From the NCBI GenBank assembly GCA_003247185.1, contig QKAV01000051.1, positions 1 through 56,309 on the forward strand: 56,309 nucleotides of DNA, read 5' to 3'. This DNA comes from Crocinitomicaceae bacterium (GTDB lineage: Bacteria > Bacteroidota > Bacteroidia > Flavobacteriales_D > Crocinitomicaceae). This document shows, piece by piece, positions 29,761 through 38,924 of the stretch. The notes beneath the pieces were generated by a model. It did no database searches. It was not told the DNA's origin and saw nothing but the letters and a program-made list of their open reading frames with translations. The translations under genes were made by a program, and so were the position numbers. The stretch's first letter is position 1. Every line of letters starts with the position of its first letter.

Positions 29761-30438
29761 TTATGGCAGCAGTTCGATTGTGTTATCCAAAAGATTGGGA
29801 TTCTGCATCAGCGAGTAAGGATCCGTACGAAGGAGAACAGCCTTTTTGTTTTTGGAGAGCATTGCTTCCTCGTTGGTAAAAGACTTGATTTCTTTACCAA
29901 ATCGTGTAATAGCCGTGTAGCTTCCGGTCTTTAAAAGGTCGCGATCGGCATCATCCAATTTTTTTGATTGTTTGATCGTGAGTTGCGGAATAGAACGACT
30001 CAATTTGTTGTTTTCAAAACTCACCCAGTCATAGTCGATCTGATTCAAAGGCCGATCACCGCTTTCTAATTTGATTACTGCTTTAACACCATTTTGAAGG
30101 GCTTCCAGCGACGTGAAATCAAAGCTCAGTTTAAGAATAAAATCACTGTAATTGGCATCTACTACTACTTGTGTTATGCCCTGCTGAGAACGTAGTTCCT
30201 GCGAAATTTTGTCTATTCTGTGTTTAATCTCATCCAATGAAGGAACTTTCTTGCCATCCAGACTGTCCAGGGCCAATATGGAGTTCACTTTTACTTTAGA
30301 GGCACTTAAGTTGATGTTGTATTTGAATGTACCGCTGCCATCAGTGTTCAGGGTCAGATCATCGATGATCTCAATGCAACTGCTCAATCCGAACAAAAGC
30401 GATAGAACCAAAAATGTGAATTTTGTTTTCATAGTCAT
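29761..30438 (-). CDS. Uncharacterised lipoprotein
   Basis: 225 aa; lipobox FGLSSC after a hydrophobic stretch. Confidence 0.7.
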   Translation of the reverse strand: MTMKTKFTFLVLSLLFGLSSCIEIIDDLTLNTDGSGTFKYNINLSASKVKVNSILALDSLDGKKVPSLDEIKHRIDKISQELRSQQGITQVVVDANYSDFILKLSFDFTSLEALQNGVKAVIKLESGDRPLNQIDYDWVSFENNKLSRSIPQLTIKQSKKLDDADRDLLKTGSYTAITRFGKEIKSFTNEEAMLSKNKKAVLLRTDPYSLMQNPNLLDNTIELLP

Positions 30439-30502
30439 TTCCTGAGAGCAAATTTAGTACCATTCTCTTATGATTCCACTTCATAGTTAGCTGAATACTG
30501 AG

Positions 30503-30510
30503 TATATTTG
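30503..30510 (+). promoter_or_regulatory. -7 box TATATTTG for the RidA-family gene
   Basis: TATATTTG 16 nt upstream of ATG 30527. Confidence 0.5.
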
Positions 30511-30526
30511 CACAAAAAAAGTTAAG

Positions 30527-30961
30527 ATGGCAGAAGAGAGCAGAATTTCTACCAATAAAGCACCTAAACCGGTTGGCCTGTATCCGCATGCCAGAAGAGT
30601 TGGGAACTTACTTTTTCTTTCCGGTGTGGGACCGCGTGTTGCAGGGTCGGATGATACGGACTCTGCTGTTCCGGGTTTGAAACTGGATAAGAACGGGAAT
30701 TTTATTGAGTTTGATTTTGCTGCACAATGCAGGAGTGTTTTTGACAATGTGCGTACGATTCTTGAGGAATCAGGTTCTTCGTGGGAAAATCTTGTGGATG
30801 TGACGGTTTTTTTAGTGCACATGAAGCGCGATTTTAAGGTGTACAATGAAATTTATGCGGAGTACTTTAAGGATAACCTTCCTTGTCGTACTACTGTTGA
30901 AATCAATTCACTGCCTACTCCTATAGCCATCGAATTAAAATGTATTGCAACCATTGATTAA
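30527..30961 (+). CDS. RidA family protein, 2-aminomuconate deaminase-like
   Basis: PVGLYPHARRVGNLLFLSGVGPR, VFDNVRTILEESGSSWENLVDVTVFLVHMKRDFKVYNEIYAEYF, PCRTTVEINSLPTPIAIELKCIA. Confidence 0.87.
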   Translation: MAEESRISTNKAPKPVGLYPHARRVGNLLFLSGVGPRVAGSDDTDSAVPGLKLDKNGNFIEFDFAAQCRSVFDNVRTILEESGSSWENLVDVTVFLVHMKRDFKVYNEIYAEYFKDNLPCRTTVEINSLPTPIAIELKCIATID

Positions 30962-30964
30962 GTT

Positions 30965-31543
30965 ATGATTGGATTTATTGTACGTACCGTACTTACCCTT
31001 GCGTCGCTGTTCTTTACAGTTTATCTTTTTGCTACCGGCTATTGGGGTTGGGGGATTATGATGATATTCCCAACGGTGATTCTAGGTTTTTCATTTTTCA
31101 GAAATGAGAATATGGTGTTGGCGCTGAATCAAATGAGATTGGGTAATACGGAGAAAGCTAAACACTACATTAACAAAATTTCCGCGCCTCAGTTTTTACC
31201 GAAGAAGCAGCACGCCTATGTACTGTTTTTACAGGCGGTATTGAATACGCAGGAATTGGGGTTTGCAAAGAGTGAACAATTGTTGCGAAAGGCAATAGCA
31301 ATGGGTCTGAGAACTTCACAGGATAATGCTGTTGCAAGAATGCACCTTTCCGGAATTTGTGCACAAACAGGTAGAAGACAGGAAGCTGTTGCTCTGTTGG
31401 CTGAAGCAAAGAAAATGGATACTTCAGGAGCGATGCGCGATCAAATTTCTCAAATGCAAAAGCAATTACAGGTTGCTCCTTCTAAAAATCAAATGAGGAT
31501 GGCTCAGATGATGGGAGGAAGAAGGAAAATGCCTAGACGATAG
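30965..31543 (+). CDS. Uncharacterised membrane protein with helical (TPR-like) C-terminus
   Basis: 192 aa, two N-terminal TM stretches, then helices with TPR-like spacing. Confidence 0.55.
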   Translation: MIGFIVRTVLTLASLFFTVYLFATGYWGWGIMMIFPTVILGFSFFRNENMVLALNQMRLGNTEKAKHYINKISAPQFLPKKQHAYVLFLQAVLNTQELGFAKSEQLLRKAIAMGLRTSQDNAVARMHLSGICAQTGRRQEAVALLAEAKKMDTSGAMRDQISQMQKQLQVAPSKNQMRMAQMMGGRRKMPRR

Positions 31544-31548
31544 AATAA

Positions 31549-32412
31549 ATGCCATTCCAAAAGGTATTTGCTTCCGGGTGGAAAGAGTATGAGCTACTGG
31601 ATGCCGGAGGAGGGAAAAAACTCGAACGCTGGGGAAAGATTATTACGATCAGACCGGAAGTTCAGGCTTATTTTAAGTCAGGGATGCCGTTTGAAAAATG
31701 GTATGAACTTGCGCACTGGGAGTTTATCGAAAGTAAATCACAAAAAGGTACCTGGAAAAAACTGAAACCGGAAGCTCCTGAGGATTGGACCATCAGTTTT
31801 GAAGAACTGTCATTTGACCTGCACCTTACCGGATTCAAACATCTCGGAATATTTCCGGAGCAGAATTACAACTGGAAACTGATCGCAGATGAGATTCATG
31901 AAGGAGATCGCTTCTTAAACCTTTTCGCTTATACCGGTGCGGCTTCTTGTGTGGCTAAAGCTCAGGGTGCTGACGTGTATCATGTGGATTCTGTAAAACA
32001 ATTAATCTCATGGGCATCGGAAAATATGGAAAGAAGCGGGCTTTCAGATATTCGTTGGGTACATGATGATGCACTGAAGTTTGCCAAAAGAGTGGCACGC
32101 CGGGGAGATAAGTTCGACATGATCATTATGGATCCTCCTGCATGGGGAGTGGGTGCAAAAAATGAGAAATGGCGTCTGGAGGATAAACTGGATGAACTGC
32201 TAAGTACGGTTGCTGAAATTCTGTCGGAAGATGGAGTTCTTATCCTGAATACCTATTCGCCAAAAGTTAACGGTGATCTGATCAAGGAATTGGCATCTAT
32301 TTATCTTTCGGGAAGAAAGAATGAAGTTGTGGAATTATGGATGAAGACTTCCTCGGGGAAGGAACTTTACTACGGAAATTTACTGCGATCATTTAACAGT
32401 AGTGCGCAATAA
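31549..32412 (+). CDS. Class I SAM-dependent (RlmI/RlmK-like) methyltransferase
   Basis: FLNLFAYTGAASCVAKAQGADVYHVDSVKQLISWASENMERSG and MDPPAWGVG motif. Confidence 0.87.
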   Translation: MPFQKVFASGWKEYELLDAGGGKKLERWGKIITIRPEVQAYFKSGMPFEKWYELAHWEFIESKSQKGTWKKLKPEAPEDWTISFEELSFDLHLTGFKHLGIFPEQNYNWKLIADEIHEGDRFLNLFAYTGAASCVAKAQGADVYHVDSVKQLISWASENMERSGLSDIRWVHDDALKFAKRVARRGDKFDMIIMDPPAWGVGAKNEKWRLEDKLDELLSTVAEILSEDGVLILNTYSPKVNGDLIKELASIYLSGRKNEVVELWMKTSSGKELYYGNLLRSFNSSAQ

Positions 32413-33331
32413 TTTTATCTGCTAATACATCACTTAGTTTGAAATAACTTTCTTGGGTCCAGCCTCCTACATGCGGACTCAAAATCACCCGCTCGCTCTC
32501 AAGAAGGTACTTGAAGTCTTCAGGAATTTCCTGATCAAAGAAAGATTCAAAACTGCTTTTTTCATATTCCAGAACATCGAGTCCGGCGCCTTTGATCTTG
32601 CCGTTTTTCAATCCCTCCACAAGGGCACTTGTCTTTACGATCTTTCCTCTGGCCAGATTGAGGAGCCAGATCGGCTTATTGAATGAACTGAAAAATGCTC
32701 TGTCTGCAAAGAACAGCGTTTCTTCGTTCTGTGGGATATGAAAACTGACCACATCGGCGCGTTTAAAAATCTCATTCAGCTCAACTTGTTCCACGAATGA
32801 ATCGTCGAAATCAGATTTGTATTTATCATACGCCAGCACGCTGACATCAAAACCACGAAGCTTTTTTGCGAATGCAGATCCGTTGTTCCCATATCCGATG
32901 ATACCAACGGTTTTGCCGTCCAATTCTTCGCCCCTGTTTTCTTCGCGTCTCCACTTCCCTGCTCTTACTTCACGGTCTGCTGTGTGCAGTTTATTCAGTA
33001 AGGAAAGTAACATTCCTAAAGCATGTTCTCCTACGGCATTTCGATTTCCTTCGGGCGCATTGAATAATAGAATTCCACGTTGTTCGCAGTAATCCACATC
33101 AATGTTTTCCATCCCCGCGCCTGATCGGGCGATGAATTGTATATGCGGTAACTTGGAGAGAAATGCTGCATTCATTGGAAATCGCGATCGGATAACAACT
33201 CCTCCACATGAATCGAAATGTGGGGCCATCTCTTCCACAGTCGTATTTTCAAGGTGAATGCACTGGAATCCCTGTTCCGCTAATCGTTTTTCCAGAACTT
33301 CATGTACGGTGTCAAGAAACAGAACTTTCAT
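32393..33331 (-). CDS. D-2-hydroxyacid dehydrogenase (phosphoglycerate dehydrogenase-like)
   Basis: GKTVGIIGYGNNGSAFAKKLRGFDVSVLAYDKY; NLARGKIVKTSALVEGLKNGKIKGAGLDVLE; LSPHVGGWT. Start set at MKVLFLD. Confidence 0.88.
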   Translation of the reverse strand: MKVLFLDTVHEVLEKRLAEQGFQCIHLENTTVEEMAPHFDSCGGVVIRSRFPMNAAFLSKLPHIQFIARSGAGMENIDVDYCEQRGILLFNAPEGNRNAVGEHALGMLLSLLNKLHTADREVRAGKWRREENRGEELDGKTVGIIGYGNNGSAFAKKLRGFDVSVLAYDKYKSDFDDSFVEQVELNEIFKRADVVSFHIPQNEETLFFADRAFFSSFNKPIWLLNLARGKIVKTSALVEGLKNGKIKGAGLDVLEYEKSSFESFFDQEIPEDFKYLLESERVILSPHVGGWTQESYFKLSDVLADKIIAHYC

Positions 33332-34856
33332 TTTTTTTGTTTTCAGGATTAAAAATACCGAAAAAGAATGCGGCAATACTTACGCCGACCTGTGTTTCCA
33401 ATGTGTCTTCCGTAAGATAAGACACGAATAACAAAATAACGACAATAGCCCCGGCAAATGCGTGTCGATTAACGGATTTTACAAAATAGTACATGTGAAA
33501 CCATAGAAACAGAAACAAACCCGGTATTCCCATTGTAATTAACGTTGTAAGGAACATGTTATGTGTCCGTTTGCGATTGTCCGGAACCAATTCTGTTCCG
33601 GTAGCAACATAGGCTTTGTCAAATTCACTTTGAATATCACCTATCCCAACCCCGAAAAATAAGTTAGATTTTGCGATTTTAGATCCGATTTTCCAATATT
33701 CAAGGCGTTCAAGTAAGGAGTGGCCATTCGGATTAGAATTGTTCAGGAGTTGATACCTCAGGCTATACCATCTGGCAAGAAAGCCTTTGGTATACTGACT
33801 TGCTAATCCGTTTTCTATGTTAATCACATCTTCATCGGAGAGGGATTTAACACCTTCTGCATCCTTGTTTAATCCTTTTGAGGCTAAATAGCGGATGAGT
33901 GTAGTTTGAACCAGCTGATTTTTAAGGTCGCGCCCGTCTATAAAAGGAATGGAAGAGCGTTTGTTCCATTCCCGTTCCAATTCTTCCCAGCAGACCATAA
34001 TTTCAGCAGGTTGTCCTGTCTCAGGCTGTATTGTTTCCGGATGGTGATAATAGACATTTCCCTCTGCCGTTGCATAGGGTAACGAATCAATATTCCTGTT
34101 AAGTGAAACAGGTCGGAATAATAAATACGTGGTAAGTATTGATGCTGCAATTATCAGAAGTGAGAGAACTAGTGCGAGTCGCTTGTAGTTTTTATATAAC
34201 AGAATTAATCCGATACAACAGAAGGTAACCATTAATGTCAGATATCCGGTGAGTACCTGGCTGTAATAGGTATAAAATGCCAACCACAATATAATTCCTA
34301 TTTTCAGGTAAGAATTAAATTTGAATGTCCATTTGACAGCATAAACGGCAACGATTGCGAATACTACGATTAACGCAAACCGAACATGCGATCCAAAGAG
34401 TGACATTCCCCGTATATCGTCGTATTCTCTCATTCCAAACACGCCGACATAACTTAAATAATTAATGCAGGTCGCCAGAAGTACGGATGCCACATAGATG
34501 TTCAACACAAATCGACGGCCATTTTCATCCGGTTGCCTTAGGATAAATACAAGAAGAATAAGCAATAGTGAAGTCCGGACTTTAATATCATGTAATCCGA
34601 AACCCAGATTTTCACTCCAAAGAAGGCTTATGAAGTGGAAGACGAGATAAAGCGCAATAATTTGAATCAGCCTGCTTGATACTATCGCTTTCCAATACGA
34701 TTTAAAGTCAGATTCTACCAATAAATGCAGCAATGAAAAAAGGAGGGAGATACTTAAAATAGCTTTTCCAAATACCAATCCTACTGCAATTCCGGAAAGT
34801 CCCAGGATATGCAGATAATCATGTAATTTGTAGCCATGAAAAATACGAAGATTCAT
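33312..34856 (-). CDS. O-antigen ligase family (Wzy_C-like) polytopic membrane protein
   Basis: Multi-TM; NLFFGVGIGDIQSEFDKAYV...KRTHNMFLTTLITMGIPGLFLFLWF matches the WaaL/Wzy C-terminal pattern. Overlaps the downstream gene start by about 20 nt. Confidence 0.83.
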   Translation of the reverse strand: MNLRIFHGYKLHDYLHILGLSGIAVGLVFGKAILSISLLFSLLHLLVESDFKSYWKAIVSSRLIQIIALYLVFHFISLLWSENLGFGLHDIKVRTSLLLILLVFILRQPDENGRRFVLNIYVASVLLATCINYLSYVGVFGMREYDDIRGMSLFGSHVRFALIVVFAIVAVYAVKWTFKFNSYLKIGIILWLAFYTYYSQVLTGYLTLMVTFCCIGLILLYKNYKRLALVLSLLIIAASILTTYLLFRPVSLNRNIDSLPYATAEGNVYYHHPETIQPETGQPAEIMVCWEELEREWNKRSSIPFIDGRDLKNQLVQTTLIRYLASKGLNKDAEGVKSLSDEDVINIENGLASQYTKGFLARWYSLRYQLLNNSNPNGHSLLERLEYWKIGSKIAKSNLFFGVGIGDIQSEFDKAYVATGTELVPDNRKRTHNMFLTTLITMGIPGLFLFLWFHMYYFVKSVNRHAFAGAIVVILLFVSYLTEDTLETQVGVSIAAFFFGIFNPENKKNESSVS

Positions 34857-34883
34857 AGTCGGTAGTCCTACGTTGATTAACGA

Positions 34884-36533
34884 TTAGTTACCGAGAATAG
34901 TATTGTACTTTTCAGAATTATTTAAGATTTCAACCGCTTTTAAAAGGTCCTCATCACCCCGGAAAGCCTGTTGTACTCTTCCTTTCTGATAGTAGTATCT
35001 GGAAACGATTTCATTTTCCAATAGCAGTTTGATTTCCTTTTTAAACTTTTCAAGATCACGCTCCTTAGATGGAACTACTTTAGCCATAAGGTCTTCATAG
35101 ACATCTTTCGATTCATCCATAAACCCTTCTTCCTCTGCAATCTCCCTGAATTTTTTCAAAGATTCTTCTGAAGCAGTGGAATAGTCAAAATCCTGTTCAA
35201 GTACATACGACTTAAACTGATTGTATTCCTCGGTAGTCAATTCGAACTGTTCCGGACTTGCGATACTTTCGTGCTCGTAGTAATACTTCGTTGCGTAATT
35301 AAACAGGATGTTTTTCACAAAAAGCATTGCCGTAAGTCTGCTGTATTCATTTTGTTCCACATCAACGTCAGGTTCAATTCCTCTGCCATCAATTACTTCT
35401 CTGCCATTTACAGTTTTGAACCGGGTAAGCAGCGAGTCGGCAATTTCTGCCGGTTTTGCATTACCTTCCTTGTCATAATACTCCAATCGTTGAACACATC
35501 TTCCTGATGGAGTGTAGTATTTTGCAATAGTTAATTTAATCTTTGATCCGTAATCAAGATCAAGGGTACGTTGTACCAGTCCCTTTCCAAAACTGTTGCT
35601 TCCGACAATCACTGCTCGATCCAGATCCTGTAAAGTCCCTGAAACGATCTCACTCGCAGATGCAGATCCTCCGTCTATTAATACTGCTACCGGAATATTT
35701 AAATCCAATGGCATTCCCATTGTCTTGTAGGTACGGTTTTCCTCAACCACGCGTCCTTTGGTAGTAACCACAAGCTGATCTTTAGGGACAAACATATTGA
35801 CGATCTTAACCGCTTCGATCAATAATCCGCCGCCATTTCCTCTCAGGTCGAAGATGAGTTTTGTCATTCCCTTGGATTTGAGATCGTTGTATGCTGCTAT
35901 CACTTCTGATGCAGCAGTCTGGGTAAAGCTTGTAAGTTTGATGTAGCCAACCTCCTCATCAATCATTCCGGAATAGGGAACATCTTTTATCTTGATTTCA
36001 TCTCTTATAAAAGACACCTTTTCTTTTTTTCCGCTTGGTTTTTCAACTAAAATTGAAACTTCAGTTCCTTTCGGACCTTTTAAAGCCGTGGAAACGTCTT
36101 CACTTGTTTTTCCGACCATTGAATTTCCGTCGATCTCCAGTATTTTGTCTCCTGCCTTTAAGCCAGCCGTTGCAGCGGGATTTCCTTCATACGGCTCAGC
36201 TATAAATACCCCGTCATCTATTTTGCGGATCAATGCACCGATACCTCCATATTGACCTGTTGTCATCAACTGATAATCCTCAATATCCGATTCGTGATAA
36301 TACACCGTGTACGGATCGAGTTCATTCAACATAGCGTCGATTGCAGTTTTTGAAAGTTTTCCTGTCTCGATATCATCCACATAATATTTGTCCAGTTGCT
36401 CAAAAATCTGATTCATGAGCTCCATGCTTCGGATTACTTCGAAGCCATTGCTTTGCGCGCGCAGCTGGAATGTGGAGAGAAATACAACAAGAAGTTGAAG
36501 TATAAATAAATGATATAATTTATTCACGGTCAT
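34884..36533 (-). CDS. S41 family C-terminal processing peptidase (PDZ-containing)
   Basis: GGIGALIRKIDDGVFIAEPYEGNPAATAGLKAGDKILEIDG; KLIFDLRGNGGGLLIEAVKIVNMF; VLIDGGSASASEIVSGTLQDLDRAVIVGSNSFGKGLVQ. Start set at MTVNKLYHLF. Confidence 0.93.
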   Translation of the reverse strand: MTVNKLYHLFILQLLVVFLSTFQLRAQSNGFEVIRSMELMNQIFEQLDKYYVDDIETGKLSKTAIDAMLNELDPYTVYYHESDIEDYQLMTTGQYGGIGALIRKIDDGVFIAEPYEGNPAATAGLKAGDKILEIDGNSMVGKTSEDVSTALKGPKGTEVSILVEKPSGKKEKVSFIRDEIKIKDVPYSGMIDEEVGYIKLTSFTQTAASEVIAAYNDLKSKGMTKLIFDLRGNGGGLLIEAVKIVNMFVPKDQLVVTTKGRVVEENRTYKTMGMPLDLNIPVAVLIDGGSASASEIVSGTLQDLDRAVIVGSNSFGKGLVQRTLDLDYGSKIKLTIAKYYTPSGRCVQRLEYYDKEGNAKPAEIADSLLTRFKTVNGREVIDGRGIEPDVDVEQNEYSRLTAMLFVKNILFNYATKYYYEHESIASPEQFELTTEEYNQFKSYVLEQDFDYSTASEESLKKFREIAEEEGFMDESKDVYEDLMAKVVPSKERDLEKFKKEIKLLLENEIVSRYYYQKGRVQQAFRGDEDLLKAVEILNNSEKYNTILGN

Positions 36534-36534
36534 T

Positions 36535-36915
36535 TTAGTGATTTGTTGATGTGACAATAGTTTTAAATATTCGCTTGAACTTTCTGTCGATCAATGCGGA
36601 TTCGTGTATTTCCTTTGCGGTATAGATAACAAATATAGCGAGTTGTTTGTGCTCAGAAATCATCCGATCTTCTAATTCCTGTTTATTAAGACGAATAGCC
36701 TCTCTGATTCTGCGTTTCACAAGGTTTCTGCTAACAGCTTTTTTATGGTTCCGCTTGGATACGGCTATGGCAAATTGTAATGGAGAGTTGCTGTTGTTAA
36801 TTTCCAGTATTTTGATCAGAAAAGGGTAGTCCTTATGAGTAGTTCCGTTCGCGTAAACGTCCTCTATAAGCTTCTTTCCGGTTAATTTGTAACTTTTACC
36901 AAACAGATTACTCAT
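36535..36915 (-). CDS. rnpA: Ribonuclease P protein component
   Basis: FGKSYKLTGKKLIEDVYANG, QFAIAVSKRNHKKAVSRNLVKRRIREAIRLNK. Confidence 0.9.
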   Translation of the reverse strand: MSNLFGKSYKLTGKKLIEDVYANGTTHKDYPFLIKILEINNSNSPLQFAIAVSKRNHKKAVSRNLVKRRIREAIRLNKQELEDRMISEHKQLAIFVIYTAKEIHESALIDRKFKRIFKTIVTSTNH

Positions 36916-37325
36916 TCCATTTTTCTGTCTAAACGGGGCAAATTGATCTTTTCCTGAACAATGAAACTGGTAGGATATTCTGCTTCTACCTCTACTTTTA
37001 TTTTTTCCGCCTCCAGTCTCGTTCTGAAATCACCTACTTTCAGAATAAAATATGGAGCACTGAATATAATATATGTGTCAACCGTCGGGAACTTAGTGAC
37101 AAATCTGTTTTTAGCATCCTGAACGGCTGATTTATCCGAATCAAAGAACAACTGAATTCTGAATCCGTCGATTTGCGGTTTTATTGCAGGAGGAACGATT
37201 CTTCCTTGTTTCTCTACAAGTGCATCTATTCTGTTATCCTTGATTACTTTAATATTTCCGTCCTGAGCATAAAGTTGAAAAGCTCCGCACACACTTAGGA
37301 TAAATCCGAGTAAAAAAATCTTCAT
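36912..37325 (-). CDS. SPOR-like domain protein, exported
   Basis: Signal peptide MKIFLLGFILSVCGAFQLYAQ; GFRIQLFFDSDKSAVQDAKNRFVTKFP...PYFILKVGDFRTRLEAEKIKVEVEAEYPTSFIVQEKI. ATGA overlap with rnpA. Confidence 0.75.
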   Translation of the reverse strand: MKIFLLGFILSVCGAFQLYAQDGNIKVIKDNRIDALVEKQGRIVPPAIKPQIDGFRIQLFFDSDKSAVQDAKNRFVTKFPTVDTYIIFSAPYFILKVGDFRTRLEAEKIKVEVEAEYPTSFIVQEKINLPRLDRKME

Positions 37326-37496
37326 ATTGTTCAGAAGTATTAATGGTGTAAAAGTAAGATTTCTAAACAATCTCCGTGCCGTTGATCATATTTGAAGATG
37401 AAGGAAATGTTAAAAAATGTTATTTAGAATCTTTCTAAATTAATTTGATGCTGAGCGAAATTGTCATAAAACTGTCACGTGATATCGCAATTCTTA

Positions 37497-37504
37497 TAAA
37501 TTTG
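37497..37504 (+). promoter_or_regulatory. -7 box TAAATTTG for the ACIII-cytochrome oxidase operon
   Basis: TAAATTTG 47 nt upstream of the preferred actA ATG (37551). Confidence 0.5.
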
Positions 37505-37550
37505 TTCCCGTCAAAAAGTGTTAACACAACACGTGACCAAAGGATTTTAC

Positions 37551-38897
37551 ATGAAAATATCTAATAGTCAGATGTTTAGAATTAACGTTAAATGGTGGAT
37601 TGGAATTATAGCTTTCGTGCTTTCATCCACACCAATTACATTCGCACAAGGTGATGCGCTTTTTAAAGCAAAATGTTCGACATGTCACCAGGTATTCAAA
37701 AACAGTACAGGCCCTAAGCTTTTTGAGGTTCGTAAAAAATGGGAAGATGGCGGTGCGAAACCAGGAACAATTTTCCAATGGGTGAAAAACTGGCAAGTTG
37801 CAGTTGCTCAGGATGATTATGCGAAAAGTGTTGAGTCTTGGTCTCCGGCCGCGATGAGTACTTTCCCTGATTTGACTGACGAGCAAATCACTTCTATTTT
37901 CGACTGGGTCGATTCTCAGACAGAAGGTGGTGATCAGGCAGCAGCAGGAACTGCAGTTGCAACACCAACTGACGCTACGGAAGAAGAGTCTGACCTTGGT
38001 TGGGTTTGGGTCGTTATGGCGGTCATTTTTGTGGTGATCATTTTAGCTGTTGGAGGTGTTAGAAGACAACTTAAAGCTGCAGCTGCGGAAGCGGATGGTA
38101 CATCATTCGATCCTGGAATGAGCTATGGTGATGAGTTTAAACAATGGGCTTGGAAGAATCGTAAATATGTTGGAATAGGGGGTCTGGTAATCGTTCTTGC
38201 TGTGATCGTAACTCTGTTCCAAAGTTTATATTCTATCGGGGTAATTGATAATTATCAACCGTCTCAGCCAATTGCATTCCCGCATGATATGCACACCGGG
38301 GTTAATGGAATTGATTGTAAATACTGTCATAACTCAGTTACGAAATCAAGAACTGCAGGTCTTCCAACTGTAAATGTTTGTATGAACTGTCACAAACAAA
38401 TTAACGGTAGAACACCGGTACAACAAGAGAAGATCGCTAAGATTTACGAAGCTGCGGGATGGAGTCCTGAAGGAGCTGGTAAATATACAGGTGAAACAAA
38501 ACCAATTACATGGAATAAAGTGCATGTTCTTCCGGATCACGTGTATTTCAGTCACAAGCAACACGTTGTTGTTGGTGGTGTAGATTGTAAGCAATGTCAT
38601 GGTGATATGACAAAAATGACTGAAACGGCCAAAGTACAGCCGGTTGAAGAGTTGAACAAAGTGGAAGGAAATATTCCTTTAACAAAGAGAACACTTACAA
38701 TGGGTTGGTGTATCGAGTGTCACAAAGAGAAAGAAGTATCACTTGGTTCTCTTGACACGAAGAAAGATGGTTACTACGACGAAATCCACAGACGCCTTAT
38801 GAACAATGACAAGAAACTTTATGAGAAATACCTTGAAGATGGTAAAGTAACAGTTTCTGAGTTGGGTGGATGGGAATGTGCTAAATGTCATTATTAA
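37551..38897 (+). CDS. actA: Alternative Complex III subunit A: multiheme cytochrome c
   Basis: Six CxxCH motifs (CSTCH, CKYCH, CMNCH, CKQCH, CIECH, CAKCH). Start set at MKISNSQMF. Confidence 0.92.
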   Translation: MKISNSQMFRINVKWWIGIIAFVLSSTPITFAQGDALFKAKCSTCHQVFKNSTGPKLFEVRKKWEDGGAKPGTIFQWVKNWQVAVAQDDYAKSVESWSPAAMSTFPDLTDEQITSIFDWVDSQTEGGDQAAAGTAVATPTDATEEESDLGWVWVVMAVIFVVIILAVGGVRRQLKAAAAEADGTSFDPGMSYGDEFKQWAWKNRKYVGIGGLVIVLAVIVTLFQSLYSIGVIDNYQPSQPIAFPHDMHTGVNGIDCKYCHNSVTKSRTAGLPTVNVCMNCHKQINGRTPVQQEKIAKIYEAAGWSPEGAGKYTGETKPITWNKVHVLPDHVYFSHKQHVVVGGVDCKQCHGDMTKMTETAKVQPVEELNKVEGNIPLTKRTLTMGWCIECHKEKEVSLGSLDTKKDGYYDEIHRRLMNNDKKLYEKYLEDGKVTVSELGGWECAKCHY

Positions 38898-38924
38898 TAA
38901 GAAAAGACGAATTCGAATAAAGAT

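Noticed and set aside
36535-37325. rnpA without an adjacent rpmH, dnaA or rnpB
   Set aside because: rnpA next to an S41 peptidase gene is usual in Bacteroidota; I could not identify an rnpB structure here.
37518-37550. TTG start for actA
   Set aside because: ATG 37551 directly precedes the signal/TM segment; the TTG start is very close to the predicted TSS.
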